This document shows positions 16,041-25,527 of a stretch of 64,000 bases of DNA, one piece after another. The stretch is from assembly GCF_015209745.1 (NCBI RefSeq), contig NZ_CP063657.1, positions 1,116,001-1,180,000 of the forward strand. The letters are read 5' to 3'. Position numbers and translations under genes: made by a program. The notes beneath the pieces are model-generated. The model did no database searches. It had not been told where the DNA came from and worked only from the letters and a program-made list of their open reading frames with translations. This DNA comes from Lysobacter avium (lineage in GTDB: Bacteria > Pseudomonadota > Gammaproteobacteria > Xanthomonadales > Xanthomonadaceae). Numbering within the stretch: position 1 is the stretch's first letter; each line of letters begins with the position of its first letter.

Positions 16041-16938
16041 ACTCCAAGAGCCTTCTTTCTATTATATCTATATAGGAAGGCTCAACCTCAATGCCTATAT
16101 AGTTTATTCCGTAGTTTTTTGCAGCCACAAGCGTTGTGCCTGACCCAGCAAACGGATCGATAACAATAGAGCCCTTTGTTCTTGGTACAAAAATATCAAC
16201 CAACTTATTCATTAGATCGAGTGGTTTGACCGTGCAGTGGACATTGTAGTCAGAGTTTTTATCACGCTTAATATTTTCTAAAATATTTGATTGAAACCCA
16301 CCATCTGGCATTTTTGTATAAAACAACCCAGTTCCATATTCAAGCAACGTTTCAGTGTAGTTATTTTTTAATGGCTTTTGCAGAACGCAAATAGCTTCCC
16401 ATTCACTGCGCAAACAACTGTGCCAACCATCAAGCTCTTCAGGATTTTGGTGCCCAAGCTTCTCAAGTTTTTTTTGCATATTTATCCCTTTAGGGATACC
16501 ACTGGAGCGCCTATAAACGACTATGTCTCTAGCATAAAAGCCAGCTCTCTCAAGCGCTACCTGTACATGCGCTACAGTTCTCGTACTGTTAAAAACTAGA
16601 ACAGTTCCCCCAGGCTTACATACTCGAAACAGTTCTGTTGCCCACTGAAAGCACCAGTCTTCATATTCGAGAATGTTCTCACGATTTCTTTTATACCAAC
16701 GATCATTCCTTACTCCCCCAGCTAGACCGCTACCGTAAGGGATATTTTTCACTAGTGTTTTACTATCTTTAATCCTCTCTTTACGCCTTTGTATTTCAGA
16801 GTCATCCCACTTGTGACCAATGAATTCGTAATTGTAGGGAGGATCAGTAATACATGCAGATACATAATTATCGGGGAGCTCTTTCAGCACTTCCCGACAG
16901 TCGCCGTTGAAAATTTTGTTCAAGAATTGATCAGACAT
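16006..16938 (-). CDS. Type II DNA methyltransferase (beta-class, N6-adenine/N4-cytosine)
   Basis: The ATG at 16938 has GAGG 6 bases upstream; an ATG at 16971 overlaps a C-protein operator and is less likely. The 310-residue protein has catalytic motif IV first (TDPPYNYEF, DPPY at 32-35), a target-recognition region in the middle, and SAM-binding motif I at the C-terminal side (VIDPFAGSGTTLVAAKNYG, then NYIGIEVEPSYI). That order defines the beta class. It protects the sites cut by the convergent endonuclease, and the two genes overlap by 35 bp at their 3' ends. The DNA is A+T-rich, consistent with transfer. Confidence 0.9.
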   Translation of the reverse strand: MSDQFLNKIFNGDCREVLKELPDNYVSACITDPPYNYEFIGHKWDDSEIQRRKERIKDSKTLVKNIPYGSGLAGGVRNDRWYKRNRENILEYEDWCFQWATELFRVCKPGGTVLVFNSTRTVAHVQVALERAGFYARDIVVYRRSSGIPKGINMQKKLEKLGHQNPEELDGWHSCLRSEWEAICVLQKPLKNNYTETLLEYGTGLFYTKMPDGGFQSNILENIKRDKNSDYNVHCTVKPLDLMNKLVDIFVPRTKGSIVIDPFAGSGTTLVAAKNYGINYIGIEVEPSYIDIIERRLLESSDLPKSLALF

Positions 16939-16956
16939 AAGCACCTCGAAATTGCT

Positions 16957-16971
16957 ACTTATAGTAGTCAT
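16957..16971 (-). promoter_or_regulatory. Single C-protein operator near the methyltransferase start
   Basis: On the plus strand ACTTATAGTAGTCAT repeats the half-site found at 15234-15257. It lies 19 bp upstream of the preferred methyltransferase start. A lone operator there could let the controller repress the methyltransferase promoter, as in some C-controlled systems. Confidence 0.65.
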
Positions 16972-17033
16972 TTATCTATTCGAGTGCAACTAGTACTTTC
17001 CGTAAATTTCCAGGCCGCCTGAGAGCTAACACC

Positions 17034-17040
17034 TGTTCGA
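17034..17040 (-). other. Lone integron core site at the right end of the array
   Basis: AGCTAAC (GTTAGCT on the minus strand), followed by ACCTGTT, matches the core box of the attC sites, but no second half is found to the right. It could be the attI-side junction or a decayed attC. Confidence 0.45.
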
Positions 17041-17062
17041 CACCAGATTGGTGCCTATTCCC

Positions 17063-17163
17063 TGTGTCTAATCCCGAAGTCCGGGTCTTTTTTTGAGTGG
17101 CTGCACCCGATAAATCAGTGGGTTACCCCAACGCGAGGTGCATAACACTTGTGTCTAATCCCG
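17063..17163. repeat. Two direct copies of a 14-bp sequence right of the array
   Basis: TGTGTCTAATCCCG occurs at 17063-17076 and again at 17150-17163. No gene lies here. The first copy is followed by a small hairpin and a T run (to 17096). It may be part of an old attI or leader region; no integrase gene is present. Confidence 0.45.
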
Positions 17164-17284
17164 GCTCAGCCCTAGACGTCGTTCCCCGGCCGAAATATCG
17201 CATTACGTCCGCTCGAGCGCAATCGCGCCCGCGCTGTGTCCGCTTGGCTGCGCTGGAGCGACCATCCCTTTCCCCAAAGGCACG

Positions 17285-17310
17285 AAAAAACCGGCACATG
17301 GCCGGCTTTT
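17285..17310 (-). terminator. Rho-independent terminator after tRNA-Pro
   Basis: On the minus strand, CCGGC-CATGT-GCCGG is followed by six T residues, 31 bp past the tRNA 3' end. Confidence 0.7.
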
Positions 17311-17341
17311 GCTTTCTGCCTTGCAGCGCGTGGCTGGCAAG

Positions 17342-17418
<77 letters not shown>

Positions 17419-17554
17419 ACTGCAGAGCCGGTGATTGTAAGCACCGTCACCGGACTGCGCAAGGGCCCGGGTGCCGCGCCCGGGCCGGCATGGAGGGGGC
17501 CGGGCCGCTAAACTGTGCACCATCTATCGCGACGTTCTGTCACTGGAGTCCTGC

Positions 17555-18937
17555 TTGATCAAGCCGCGTACGCCTCCCGGGATCATGGAGCTGCTGCCCC
17601 GTGACCAGATTGCCTTCCAGCGCATGCTCGACGTCATCCGCCGCAACTACGAGCGCTTCGGCTTCCTGCCGGTGGAGACGCCGGTCATGGAGCTGTCGGA
17701 CGTGCTGCTGACCAAGTCCGGTGGCGAGACCGAGCGTCAGGTCTATTTCGTCCAGTCCACCGGCGCGCTCGAGAAGGCTGCCGTCGGCGGGGAGGGCGTT
17801 CCTGAGCTGGCGCTGCGTTTCGACCTGACGGTGCCGCTGGCGCGATACGTCGCCGAGCACGAGCACGATCTGACGTTCCCGTTCCGCCGTTACCAGATGC
17901 AGCGGGTGTATCGCGGCGAGCGCGCGCAGCGCGGGCGGTTCCGCGAGTTCTACCAGTGCGACATCGACGTGATCGGCAAGGATGCGCTGTCGGTGCGCTA
18001 CGACGCCGAGATCCCCGCCGTCATCCACGCGGTGTTTTCCGAGCTGGCGATCGGCAGGTTCACCATCCAGTTGAACAACCGCAAGCTGCTGCGTGGCTTC
18101 TTCGAGGCCCAGGGCGTCGCCGATGGCGAGCTGCAGGCGCGGGTGTTGCGCGAGGTCGACAAGATCGACAAGCGCGGTCCCGACTATGTGCGGGAGACGC
18201 TGACAGGTCCGGACTTCGGCCTGCCTGCAGCGGCCGTCGACAACATCCTGACCTTCGTCCAGGTTCGCTCGAGCTCGCACGCCGACGCGCTGGCGCAGCT
18301 GGATGCGCTGGGCGAGCGCAACGAGGCGCTGCGCGAGGGCATCACCGAGCTGCGTGAGGTGCTGGCGCTGGTCCGGGCGATGGGCGTTCCCGAGTCCGAC
18401 TACGCGCTCAATTTCTCCATCGCGCGCGGCCTCGATTACTACACCGGCACCGTTTACGAGACCACGCTGGATGACTACCCCCAGATCGGGTCGATCTGTT
18501 CCGGCGGCCGCTATGAGGATCTCGCCAGCCACTACACCAAGTCGAAACTGCCGGGTGTCGGCATTTCCATCGGTCTGACCCGGCTGTTCTGGCAGCTGCG
18601 CGAGGCCGGCCTGGTGGAGACCGCCGCCAGCTCGGTGCAGGTGCTGGTGACGCAGATGGACAGCGGCTCGCTGCCGGACTGCCTGGCGATCGCCAACGAC
18701 CTGCGCCATGCCGGCATCAACACCGAGGTGGTGATGGAGGCGTCCAGGCTGGCGCGCCAGTTCAAGTACGCCGACCGCGCCGGCATCCGCTTCGTGGTCG
18801 TGCTGGGCGAGGACGAGATGGCCAAGGGCACGGTGACGGTCAAGGACCTGCGCCGCGCCGATCAGTTCGAGGTCGAGCGGGGGGAGTTGGCGCGCGCGTT
18901 GCGGGTCGAGCTGGCCCAGCCGGAGGTGCAGCGATGA
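17555..18937 (+). CDS. hisS: Histidyl-tRNA synthetase
   Basis: The TTG at 17555 is chosen as start: GGAG lies 7 bases upstream, and the protein then begins (L/M)[15 protein letters not shown] as in relatives. The 460-residue class II synthetase shows motif 2 ([20 protein letters not shown]), [10 protein letters not shown], the histidine-binding motif [12 protein letters not shown], motif 3 ([12 protein letters not shown]) and the C-terminal anticodon-binding domain ([13 protein letters not shown] onward). It charges tRNA-His. Its stop overlaps the start of the lyase gene by 4 bp (ATGA), so the two are coupled. The long upstream in-frame extension has no support. Confidence 0.95.
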   Translation: MIKPRTPPGIMELLPRDQIAFQRMLDVIRRNYERFGFLPVETPVMELSDVLLTKSGGETERQVYFVQSTGALEKAAVGGEGVPELALRFDLTVPLARYVAEHEHDLTFPFRRYQMQRVYRGERAQRGRFREFYQCDIDVIGKDALSVRYDAEIPAVIHAVFSELAIGRFTIQLNNRKLLRGFFEAQGVADGELQARVLREVDKIDKRGPDYVRETLTGPDFGLPAAAVDNILTFVQVRSSSHADALAQLDALGERNEALREGITELREVLALVRAMGVPESDYALNFSIARGLDYYTGTVYETTLDDYPQIGSICSGGRYEDLASHYTKSKLPGVGISIGLTRLFWQLREAGLVETAASSVQVLVTQMDSGSLPDCLAIANDLRHAGINTEVVMEASRLARQFKYADRAGIRFVVVLGEDEMAKGTVTVKDLRRADQFEVERGELARALRVELAQPEVQR

Positions 18938-20820
18938 AGCCGGTCCGTCTTGACGGGCGCTCGCTGACCCGCGGCGGGCTGGTCGCGGTTGCCCATGGCG
19001 CCCACGTCGAACTTGCCGCCGAGCAGTTGCCCGCCGTCGCCCGCGCCGCCGATTTCCTCGCCGAGCAGGTGCGCCGCGAGGAGCCCATCTACGGCGTGTC
19101 CACCGGCTTTGGCAGCAACGCCGACCGCCTGCTGGGTGCGCATCGCGTGCGCGAGGCGCTTCCAGGCGAAGAGCCGACCGGCGAGAGCCTGCACGCGGAA
19201 CTGCAGCGCAACCTGATCGTCACCCACGCCGTCTGCGTGGGCGAACCGTTCCCGGCCGACGTGGTGCGGGCGATGCTGTGCATCCGCATCAACACGCTGA
19301 TGCGTGGTCACTCCGGCGTCCGGGTGGAGACCCTGCAGGCGCTGGTGGCGATGCTCAACGCAGGCATCGTGCCGGTGGTGCCGCAGCTGGGTTCCGTCGG
19401 TGCCTCGGGCGACCTCGCGCCGTTGTCGCATCTCGCCATCGTGCTGCTGGGCGGTGGCGAGGCGTTCTATCAGGGCGAGCGCATCAGCGGCGCCGAAGCG
19501 CTGGAACGCGCAGGCCTGGCGCCGGTCACCCTGTCCTACAAGGAAGGCCTGGCACTGAACAACGGCACCGCGCAGATGCTCGCCTGCGGCGTGCTGGCGC
19601 TGTCCAGACTGGAGGACCTGCTGGATACGGCCGACCTCGCCGCGGCGATGACCATCGATGCGTTCGCCGGCCGGTTGGGCGCGTTTGCCGGGAAGGTCCA
19701 CGAGTTGCGGCCGCATCCCGGTCAGGTCGAAGTCGCTGCGCACCTGCGCAAGCTGCTGGAAGGTTCCACCCTGTCGGATATTCCCTATCACCTGGTCCCG
19801 ACGTTCAAGCCGTGGACGGCGCAGAGCTGGGAGACGCCGGAGGCGCAGGCGCTGCGATTCGACATCGGCTGGAACTGGGTTCCGCTGGACCAGCGCCACG
19901 GGCGCGAGAAGTTCTACACCCGCTTTCGTCCGTTCAAGGGCGGCAAGAAGCACCAGCCGCAGGACAGCTACTCGCTGCGCTGCATCCCGCAGGTGCACGG
20001 CGCGGTCCGCGACGCGGTCGCGCAGGCCGCCCGCGTGCTGGACATCGAACTCAACGCGCTGACCGACAACCCGATCATCTTCCCCGACGCCGATGCCGAG
20101 CACGTCGAGCAGCAGGTGATTTCCGCTGGCCACTTCCACGGCATGCCGCTGGCGCTGGCGATGAGCTACGTCAAGGCCGCCATCCCGGTGCTGGCGAGCA
20201 TCTCCGAGCGCCGCCTCAACAAGCTGGTCGACCCCGCCACCAACGACGGCCTGCCGGCCTTCCTGATCGGCAACGAGGACGCTACCGAGTCGGGCTTCAT
20301 GATCGTGCAGTACACCGCCGCGGCGATCGTCAACGATCTCACCAGCCGCGCGATGCCGGCCTCGGTGTATTCCATCCCCACCAGCGCCAATGCCGAGGAC
20401 CACGTATCCATGGGCGCCAACGAGGCGCGGCACGTGCTGGCGATGGCCGATGACCTGGGCAAGGTGCTGGGCCTGGAGTTGTACACCGCCGCCCAGGCGC
20501 TGGACCTGCGCACCGACATGATCAACGCCGCCCGCGAGCTGGCCCGGCAGGGCGACGTGGAAGCGCTGGCGGCGAAAATCCAGGGCGCCCCGCGCAATGC
20601 CGAAGACCATGCGGCGTTCCTGGCCGAGGTGGATGCCCTGCGCGGAGAGCTGGCGGAGGCGGAGGCCTTCCATCCAGGCGACGCGGTGGCCGCGGCGCAT
20701 GCCGCGATCCGGACGCGGATCCCGTTCCTGGAGCGCGACCGCGCCCTGGATCGCGATGTCGCGGCTGCGGTGCAACTGGTCGTGGACGGCGACGTGCTGG
20801 CGGCTGCGCGCAGCAGCTGA
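18934..20820 (+). CDS. hutH: Histidine ammonia-lyase-family enzyme (enlarged)
   Basis: The 628-residue protein has the MIO-forming A157-S158-G159 in [89 protein letters not shown] and a [14 protein letters not shown] block, so the active site is complete. Typical HutH has about 510 residues; here an extra segment of roughly 65 residues lies at about 278-342 (includes [14 protein letters not shown] and [14 protein letters not shown]), plus a longer C-terminus. Other hut genes are absent and it is coupled to hisS, so a role other than histidine catabolism is possible (the substrate could be His or Tyr). Symbol reflects family only. Confidence 0.85.
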   Translation: MKPVRLDGRSLTRGGLVAVAHGAHVELAAEQLPAVARAADFLAEQVRREEPIYGVSTGFGSNADRLLGAHRVREALPGEEPTGESLHAELQRNLIVTHAVCVGEPFPADVVRAMLCIRINTLMRGHSGVRVETLQALVAMLNAGIVPVVPQLGSVGASGDLAPLSHLAIVLLGGGEAFYQGERISGAEALERAGLAPVTLSYKEGLALNNGTAQMLACGVLALSRLEDLLDTADLAAAMTIDAFAGRLGAFAGKVHELRPHPGQVEVAAHLRKLLEGSTLSDIPYHLVPTFKPWTAQSWETPEAQALRFDIGWNWVPLDQRHGREKFYTRFRPFKGGKKHQPQDSYSLRCIPQVHGAVRDAVAQAARVLDIELNALTDNPIIFPDADAEHVEQQVISAGHFHGMPLALAMSYVKAAIPVLASISERRLNKLVDPATNDGLPAFLIGNEDATESGFMIVQYTAAAIVNDLTSRAMPASVYSIPTSANAEDHVSMGANEARHVLAMADDLGKVLGLELYTAAQALDLRTDMINAARELARQGDVEALAAKIQGAPRNAEDHAAFLAEVDALRGELAEAEAFHPGDAVAAAHAAIRTRIPFLERDRALDRDVAAAVQLVVDGDVLAAARSS

Positions 20821-20826
20821 ACCGCG

Positions 20827-22701
20827 TCAGATGGCGGGCGTCGGCTGGTCGACGTCCCAGCGCACGCAATTGCGCCCTTCCGCTTTCGCCCGGTACAGCG
20901 CGTCGTCGGCCTGTTGCAGGGCGGCGGCGACCTGGGTGCTGCCGTCCAGGTCCAACTGGTGCACGCCGATGCTGGCGGTGAGGTGGATCGTCAAGCCGGC
21001 CGTTTCGCACGGCGCTTGATCCAGCCCGCGGCGCAGACCCTCGGCGACGCGCATGGCTGCCTCGCGGTCCTTGCCGGGCAGGGCGACGACGAACTCCTCA
21101 CCGCCGAATCGCGCGAACAGCGCACTGTGCTCGCGCAAGGCCTGGCCGAGCACGTGCGAGCTGAAACGCAGGCACTCGTCGCCGACCAGGTGGCCATGCT
21201 GGTCGTTGATCTCCTTGAAGTGGTCCAGGTCGATCATCAGCAGTGAGAGCGGCTGGTGCAAACGGTGCGCCTCGGTCATCAACTGCTGGAACCGGTCCAT
21301 GAAATGCGCGCGTGTGTGCAGGCCGGTGAGGCTGTCGCGCTGGCTGGATTCACGCAGGCGGGCGTGCGCGTGGCCGAGTTGGTCCAGCGCCAGGCGAAGC
21401 TCGGAGGTGCGCTGCTCGACCTTCTGCGCCAGTTCTTCCCGACCCGCGCGGATGATCCGCTCGTTCTCGTGCCGCAGCGCCGAGTAGCGATAACTGAGCG
21501 CGATGGACAGCAGCAGCATCTCGGTCGCCGAGCCGATCTGCACGCCGTATTCGGTGATGAAGGTTTTCGGCAACACCCCAAACGCCAGCGCGGCGAACAT
21601 TCCCGTGCCAAGGAGGAACAATCCCCAGGCGAGCAGGAAGATGCGCCCCGGCTTGTAGCCGCGCGCGGTCACCACGATCGACTCAATGGCGATCCAGGCG
21701 ATGCTGACGAACACGGCGGCCGAGGCGACCGGCGTCGCTATGCGGTAAGGGAGCCAGATGGACGCGATTCCCCAGGCCACAAAGAACGCGATCATCGCCA
21801 GGCCGATCAGGTCCCCGAGCCGCCAACGCGTGCGCAACTCCAGGAAGTAGCGGGCGAATTGCTGCATGCCAACCTGGGCCAGGCAGATCGACAGCGGCAC
21901 GGCCTTGTCGGCCAGCCACGGTGATTTCGGCCACAGGTATTCAAAGCCCAGGCCGTTGAGCGTGAACAGCACCAGCCCGAACGCGGAGATGTGCAGCAGG
22001 TACCAGAAGTAGCTGGGGTCCCGCAGCCGCAGCCACAGCACCAGGTTGTAGAAAAACAGCGCGAGCAGGATGCCGTAGTACAGGCCGATGCCGAACTGGG
22101 CGTCGCGCGACACCTCGGCGAACGCGCCCGGGGTGTACAGCCACAGCGGTACCTGCATCGAACTCTGGCTGCTGATGCGCACCAGCAGGTCCACCGGCGG
22201 CCCGGGTGGCACGTTGATCCAGAAATTCGGCGTGCGATAGCGGATGCTGCGTGCCTCGAAGGGCAGGGCGTCCCCGCCGACGTGGGTGTCGACGCGGCCA
22301 TCGGCATGCAGCGTGTGCACCTCGATGTGGTCGCTCAGGGCGTATTTCTGCACCAGCAGCCAGCGGGGCTCCCGCGCGTTGGAGTTGACCATGCGCGTGT
22401 GGAACCAGAGCGCGCCGGGCTGGAAGCCAAAGGCGGTCTTGTTGCCCGGCAGCGGTACGAATCCGCCGGAATCCAGCACCTTGCGTGCGGCGGCGAGGTC
22501 GTCCTGGCCTTCCAGATCGTGATAGACGCTGACGTAGGGCGTGAGCTCAAGGCGCGAGGTCTGGATGTCGAGCTGCAGGACGGGGCGGGTCTCGACGGGA
22601 TCGATGGTGGCAGTGGGAGCCGCATGCAAAGCCACGGACACGCTCGCGAGTGCCAGCCACGCCAGCACGCCGCCCCATCCCGACAGCCTCCTGCCCTTCA
22701 T
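20827..22701 (-). CDS. 7TM-DISM sensor diguanylate cyclase
   Basis: The 624-residue protein has a signal peptide (to about residue 27), a periplasmic 7TMR-DISM sensor domain (about 45-200), seven membrane helices (about 203-400), a coiled-coil linker (ALRHENERIIRAGREELAQK) and a C-terminal GGDEF domain beginning near RDSLTGLHTRAHF, with FARFGGEEFVVALPG as the active loop. It should make cyclic di-GMP in response to a periplasmic signal. The RxxD inhibitory site expected five residues before GGEEF is missing. It converges with the lyase gene with a 6-bp gap. Confidence 0.92.
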   Translation of the reverse strand: MKGRRLSGWGGVLAWLALASVSVALHAAPTATIDPVETRPVLQLDIQTSRLELTPYVSVYHDLEGQDDLAAARKVLDSGGFVPLPGNKTAFGFQPGALWFHTRMVNSNAREPRWLLVQKYALSDHIEVHTLHADGRVDTHVGGDALPFEARSIRYRTPNFWINVPPGPPVDLLVRISSQSSMQVPLWLYTPGAFAEVSRDAQFGIGLYYGILLALFFYNLVLWLRLRDPSYFWYLLHISAFGLVLFTLNGLGFEYLWPKSPWLADKAVPLSICLAQVGMQQFARYFLELRTRWRLGDLIGLAMIAFFVAWGIASIWLPYRIATPVASAAVFVSIAWIAIESIVVTARGYKPGRIFLLAWGLFLLGTGMFAALAFGVLPKTFITEYGVQIGSATEMLLLSIALSYRYSALRHENERIIRAGREELAQKVEQRTSELRLALDQLGHAHARLRESSQRDSLTGLHTRAHFMDRFQQLMTEAHRLHQPLSLLMIDLDHFKEINDQHGHLVGDECLRFSSHVLGQALREHSALFARFGGEEFVVALPGKDREAAMRVAEGLRRGLDQAPCETAGLTIHLTASIGVHQLDLDGSTQVAAALQQADDALYRAKAEGRNCVRWDVDQPTPAI

Positions 22702-22832
22702 CGGATATCCCCGTTTCTGCCTTTGCGATCTCCTGCTCGCCGACCCGCACGCGTGCCGCGACTGCGACAGGCGGTGCCTGTCCCCAACAGAATCCTACCC
22801 CTGCAACACCCTTGACGGAACAAGGGACGTGC

Positions 22833-22854
22833 AATAACGTAATAGCACGTTATT
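22833..22854. promoter_or_regulatory. Perfect inverted repeat, candidate operator of the TrpR-like regulator
   Basis: AATAACGT - AATAGC - ACGTTATT is an 8-bp perfect dyad with a 6-bp spacer, ending 17 bp before the regulator's start codon. It is A+T-rich within GC-rich DNA. Its place suggests autoregulation, with read-through into the his operon. Confidence 0.6.
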
Positions 22855-22871
22855 ACATTGTTACAACCCAC

Positions 22872-23195
22872 ATGAAGCAACAAGCAAGCAATTCGCACGA
22901 TCCGGCAGACGACCTCGACGCACTTTCCGACGCGCTTGTCGCCCTGCAAAGCCGCGACGACGTGCGCGCCTTTCTGCTCGATCTGTGCACCCCGGCGGAG
23001 CTTGAAGCCATGACCGGGCGCTGGCGGGTCGTTCCGCTGTTGTTGCAGGGCATCCCGTATCGCGAGATCCATTCGCGCACGCAGGTCAGCGTCACCACCA
23101 TCGGGCGGGTGGCCCGGACCATCGATCATGGCGCCGGCGGCTATGCCGCGGCGATCCGCCATATCGAGCCGGAGTTGCATCCAGGCGGCGCCTGA
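22872..23195 (+). CDS. TrpR/YerC-family regulator upstream of the his operon
   Basis: The ATG at 22872 ([20 protein letters not shown]) follows the operator; upstream in-frame extension crosses it. The 107-residue protein matches the TrpR-like YerC/YecD family: [40 protein letters not shown], then helix-turn-helix [20 protein letters not shown]. It lies 95 bp upstream of hisG on the same strand. In Xanthomonads a gene of this family regularly precedes hisG; a role as an amino-acid-responsive repressor of his genes is inferred. Confidence 0.82.
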   Translation: MKQQASNSHDPADDLDALSDALVALQSRDDVRAFLLDLCTPAELEAMTGRWRVVPLLLQGIPYREIHSRTQVSVTTIGRVARTIDHGAGGYAAAIRHIEPELHPGGA

Positions 23196-23290
23196 GCTCC
23201 CCTCCGCTCCACCCTCGCTGTCTCGCTCCTCCCCCCATTTCGTCACTGCGTTGCTGCCCACGGGCACGATGCACGCTTCCGGATTTCCCC

Positions 23291-24202
23291 ATGACCCCAC
23301 CCGTTCCCGCCGGCCGCGACCGCCTGCGTATCGCCATCCAGAAAAACGGCCGCCTCGCCGAGCCCGCGCGGGCCTTGCTTGCCTCCTGCGGCATGAGCTG
23401 GCGGGAAAGCCGTGACCGGCTGTTCTGCTACGGCGAATCGCTGCCGGTGGACCTGCTTCTGGTCCGCGACGACGACATTCCCGGACTGATCGCCGACGGC
23501 GTCTGCGACCTGGGCATCGTCGGGCGCAACGTGATGGCCGAGCAGGACGGCGCCCGGCGCGCCTCCGGGGCAGCGCCGGCATTCAGGGAATGGCGCGCGC
23601 TGGGTTTTGGCGACTGCCACCTGGCGCTGGCGATCCCCGAAGGCGAGGCGTGGGAGTCTCCGGCGCAGCTGGCGGGCAAGCGCATCGCGACCAGTTATCC
23701 GGCGCTCCTGTCTGAGTGGCTGGCGCGTGAGGGCGTCCAGGCCGAGGTGGTGCTGCTGTCCGGTTCGGTGGAGATCGCGCCGCGGCTCGGGCAGGCCGAC
23801 GCGATCTGCGACCTGGTTTCCAGCGGCGCGACCCTGGCGGCGAACCAGTTGAAGCCGGTGGTCACGCTGTTCGAGAGCGAGGCGGTGCTTGCCGGCCCGA
23901 TGCAGGATCTGGACGCAGCGCGCGGCGAGTTGGTGGAGCTGTTGCTGCGCCGTCTGGACGGCGCGCTGCGGATCCGCAACAGCAAGCTGCTGCTGTTCCA
24001 GGCCAGGCGTGAAAGCCTGCCGGAGCTGCTGCCGTTGCTGCCCGATGCCGAGGCGCCCACCGTCATGCAGGTCGACGGCGCGGATCGTTTGGCGTTGCAG
24101 GCCCTGTGCCACGGCCACCTCACCTGGCAGCGGCTGGAGGACCTCAAGCGCGCCGGCGCCATGGGCTTGATGGTGTTGCCAGTGGAAGGAATGCTGGCAT
24201 GA
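23291..24202 (+). CDS. hisG: ATP phosphoribosyltransferase
   Basis: The 303-residue long-form HisG catalyses the first step of histidine synthesis (ATP + PRPP). It shows [19 protein letters not shown] at the N-terminus, [39 protein letters not shown], the PRPP-binding [20 protein letters not shown] and a C-terminal ACT-like regulatory domain ending [20 protein letters not shown], so feedback inhibition by histidine is likely. The stop overlaps hisD by 3 bp. Confidence 0.95.
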   Translation: MTPPVPAGRDRLRIAIQKNGRLAEPARALLASCGMSWRESRDRLFCYGESLPVDLLLVRDDDIPGLIADGVCDLGIVGRNVMAEQDGARRASGAAPAFREWRALGFGDCHLALAIPEGEAWESPAQLAGKRIATSYPALLSEWLAREGVQAEVVLLSGSVEIAPRLGQADAICDLVSSGATLAANQLKPVVTLFESEAVLAGPMQDLDAARGELVELLLRRLDGALRIRNSKLLLFQARRESLPELLPLLPDAEAPTVMQVDGADRLALQALCHGHLTWQRLEDLKRAGAMGLMVLPVEGMLA

Positions 24203-25527
24203 GCCGCGCATCCATCGCGGCGATCGGGCCGCAGAACCGTCTGCAGTGGGACGCGCTGGACCCGGCGGCGCGCGCGAACGCGCTGCGGCGGCCGGCGCAG
24301 GCCGATGGCGCGAAAACGGCAGCCGCGGTGACGGCGTTGATCGAGGAAGTCCGCGTCGGTGGCGACGCGGCACTTCGAGCGCTGACCGCCCGTTTTGATG
24401 GCGTTGACATCGACACCCTCGCGGTCTCCGCGGAAGAGTTTGCGAAGGCGCAAGCGGAAACCGCGCCGGCCTTGCGTAATGCCATCGTCGAGGCAGCGGC
24501 CCGGATCGAGCAGTTCCACGCGGCCGGCATGACCCAGCCGTATGCGGTGGATACCGCGCAGGGCGTGCGCTGCGAGCGGATGCTGCGGCCGATCCAGCGG
24601 GTCGGGCTCTACGTGCCGGCGGGCTCCGCGCCGCTGCCATCCACCGCGCTGATGCTGGGCATCCCCGCGCGGCTGGCCGGTTGCCGCGATGTCGTGCTGT
24701 GCACGCCGCCGCGTCCCGACGGCAGCGTGGATCCGGCCGTGCTGGTGGCGGCGGCAACCTGCGGCATCGACCGGGTGTTCAAGCTCGGCGGCGTGCAGGC
24801 CATCGCCGCGATGGCGCTGGGAACCGAAAGCGTGCCGGCGTGCGACAAGCTCTTCGGTCCGGGCAATGCCTATGTGACCGAAGCCAAGCGCCAGGTCGCG
24901 CAGTTGGAGCGGGGCGTGGGTATCGACATGCCGGCAGGACCGTCGGAGGTATTGGTCATCGCCGATGCCGGCGCGAACCCGGAATTCGTCGCCGCCGACC
25001 TGCTGTCCCAGGCCGAGCACGGCCCGGATTCGCAGGTGATCCTCATCAGCGATGACGACGGTCTGATCGAGCGCGTCATTGCGCAGATCGAGGCGCAGCT
25101 GCTGGAGCTGCCACGGGTCGAGACCGCGCGCCGGGCACTGCAGTCGGCGCGGATGATCCAGGTGGTGACGCTGGAGGACGCCTTCGCGATCAGCAACGCG
25201 TACGCGCCTGAGCACCTGATCCTCGCCCTGCGCGACGCCCGCCGCTGGCTGCCGTCGGTGAGCGTTGCGGGCTCGGTGTTTCTCGGCGACTGGGCACCCG
25301 AGGCGCTGGGCGATTACTGCAGCGGCACCAACCACGTCCTGCCCACCAGCGGCGCGGCCCGGTTCGTCGGTGGGCTCAACGTCGCCAGCTTCCAGCTCGC
25401 GATCACGGTGCAGGAAGTGGACCGGCAGGGCCTGCGCGCGATCGGTCCCTGCGCGGTCGAACTGGCCAGCGCGGAGGGTCTGGATGCCCACCGCCTGGCC
25501 GTCTCGCGCCGCTTGGATGCGGCATGA
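24199..25527 (+). CDS. hisD: Histidinol dehydrogenase
   Basis: The ATG at 24199 overlaps the hisG stop. The 442-residue zinc enzyme makes the last two oxidations, histidinol to histidine. Seen are [80 protein letters not shown] (zinc/catalytic His), YAPEHLIL and [18 protein letters not shown]. The stop overlaps hisC by 4 bp. Confidence 0.96.
   Translation: MSRASIAAIGPQNRLQWDALDPAARANALRRPAQADGAKTAAAVTALIEEVRVGGDAALRALTARFDGVDIDTLAVSAEEFAKAQAETAPALRNAIVEAAARIEQFHAAGMTQPYAVDTAQGVRCERMLRPIQRVGLYVPAGSAPLPSTALMLGIPARLAGCRDVVLCTPPRPDGSVDPAVLVAAATCGIDRVFKLGGVQAIAAMALGTESVPACDKLFGPGNAYVTEAKRQVAQLERGVGIDMPAGPSEVLVIADAGANPEFVAADLLSQAEHGPDSQVILISDDDGLIERVIAQIEAQLLELPRVETARRALQSARMIQVVTLEDAFAISNAYAPEHLILALRDARRWLPSVSVAGSVFLGDWAPEALGDYCSGTNHVLPTSGAARFVGGLNVASFQLAITVQEVDRQGLRAIGPCAVELASAEGLDAHRLAVSRRLDAA

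Noticed and set aside
15225..17340. Integron integrase gene at the right end of the array
   Set aside because: I looked for tyrosine-recombinase motifs in the frames here; only the C, R and M genes and non-coding DNA are present.
17540..18709. 389-codon frame opposite hisS
   Set aside because: Shadow of hisS in GC-rich DNA.
18862..20775. 637-codon frame opposite the HAL-family lyase
   Set aside because: No recognisable motifs; the opposite strand encodes a complete lyase.
23196..23290. Histidine attenuator leader peptide before hisG
   Set aside because: No run of His codons and no terminator/antiterminator structure is visible in this gap.
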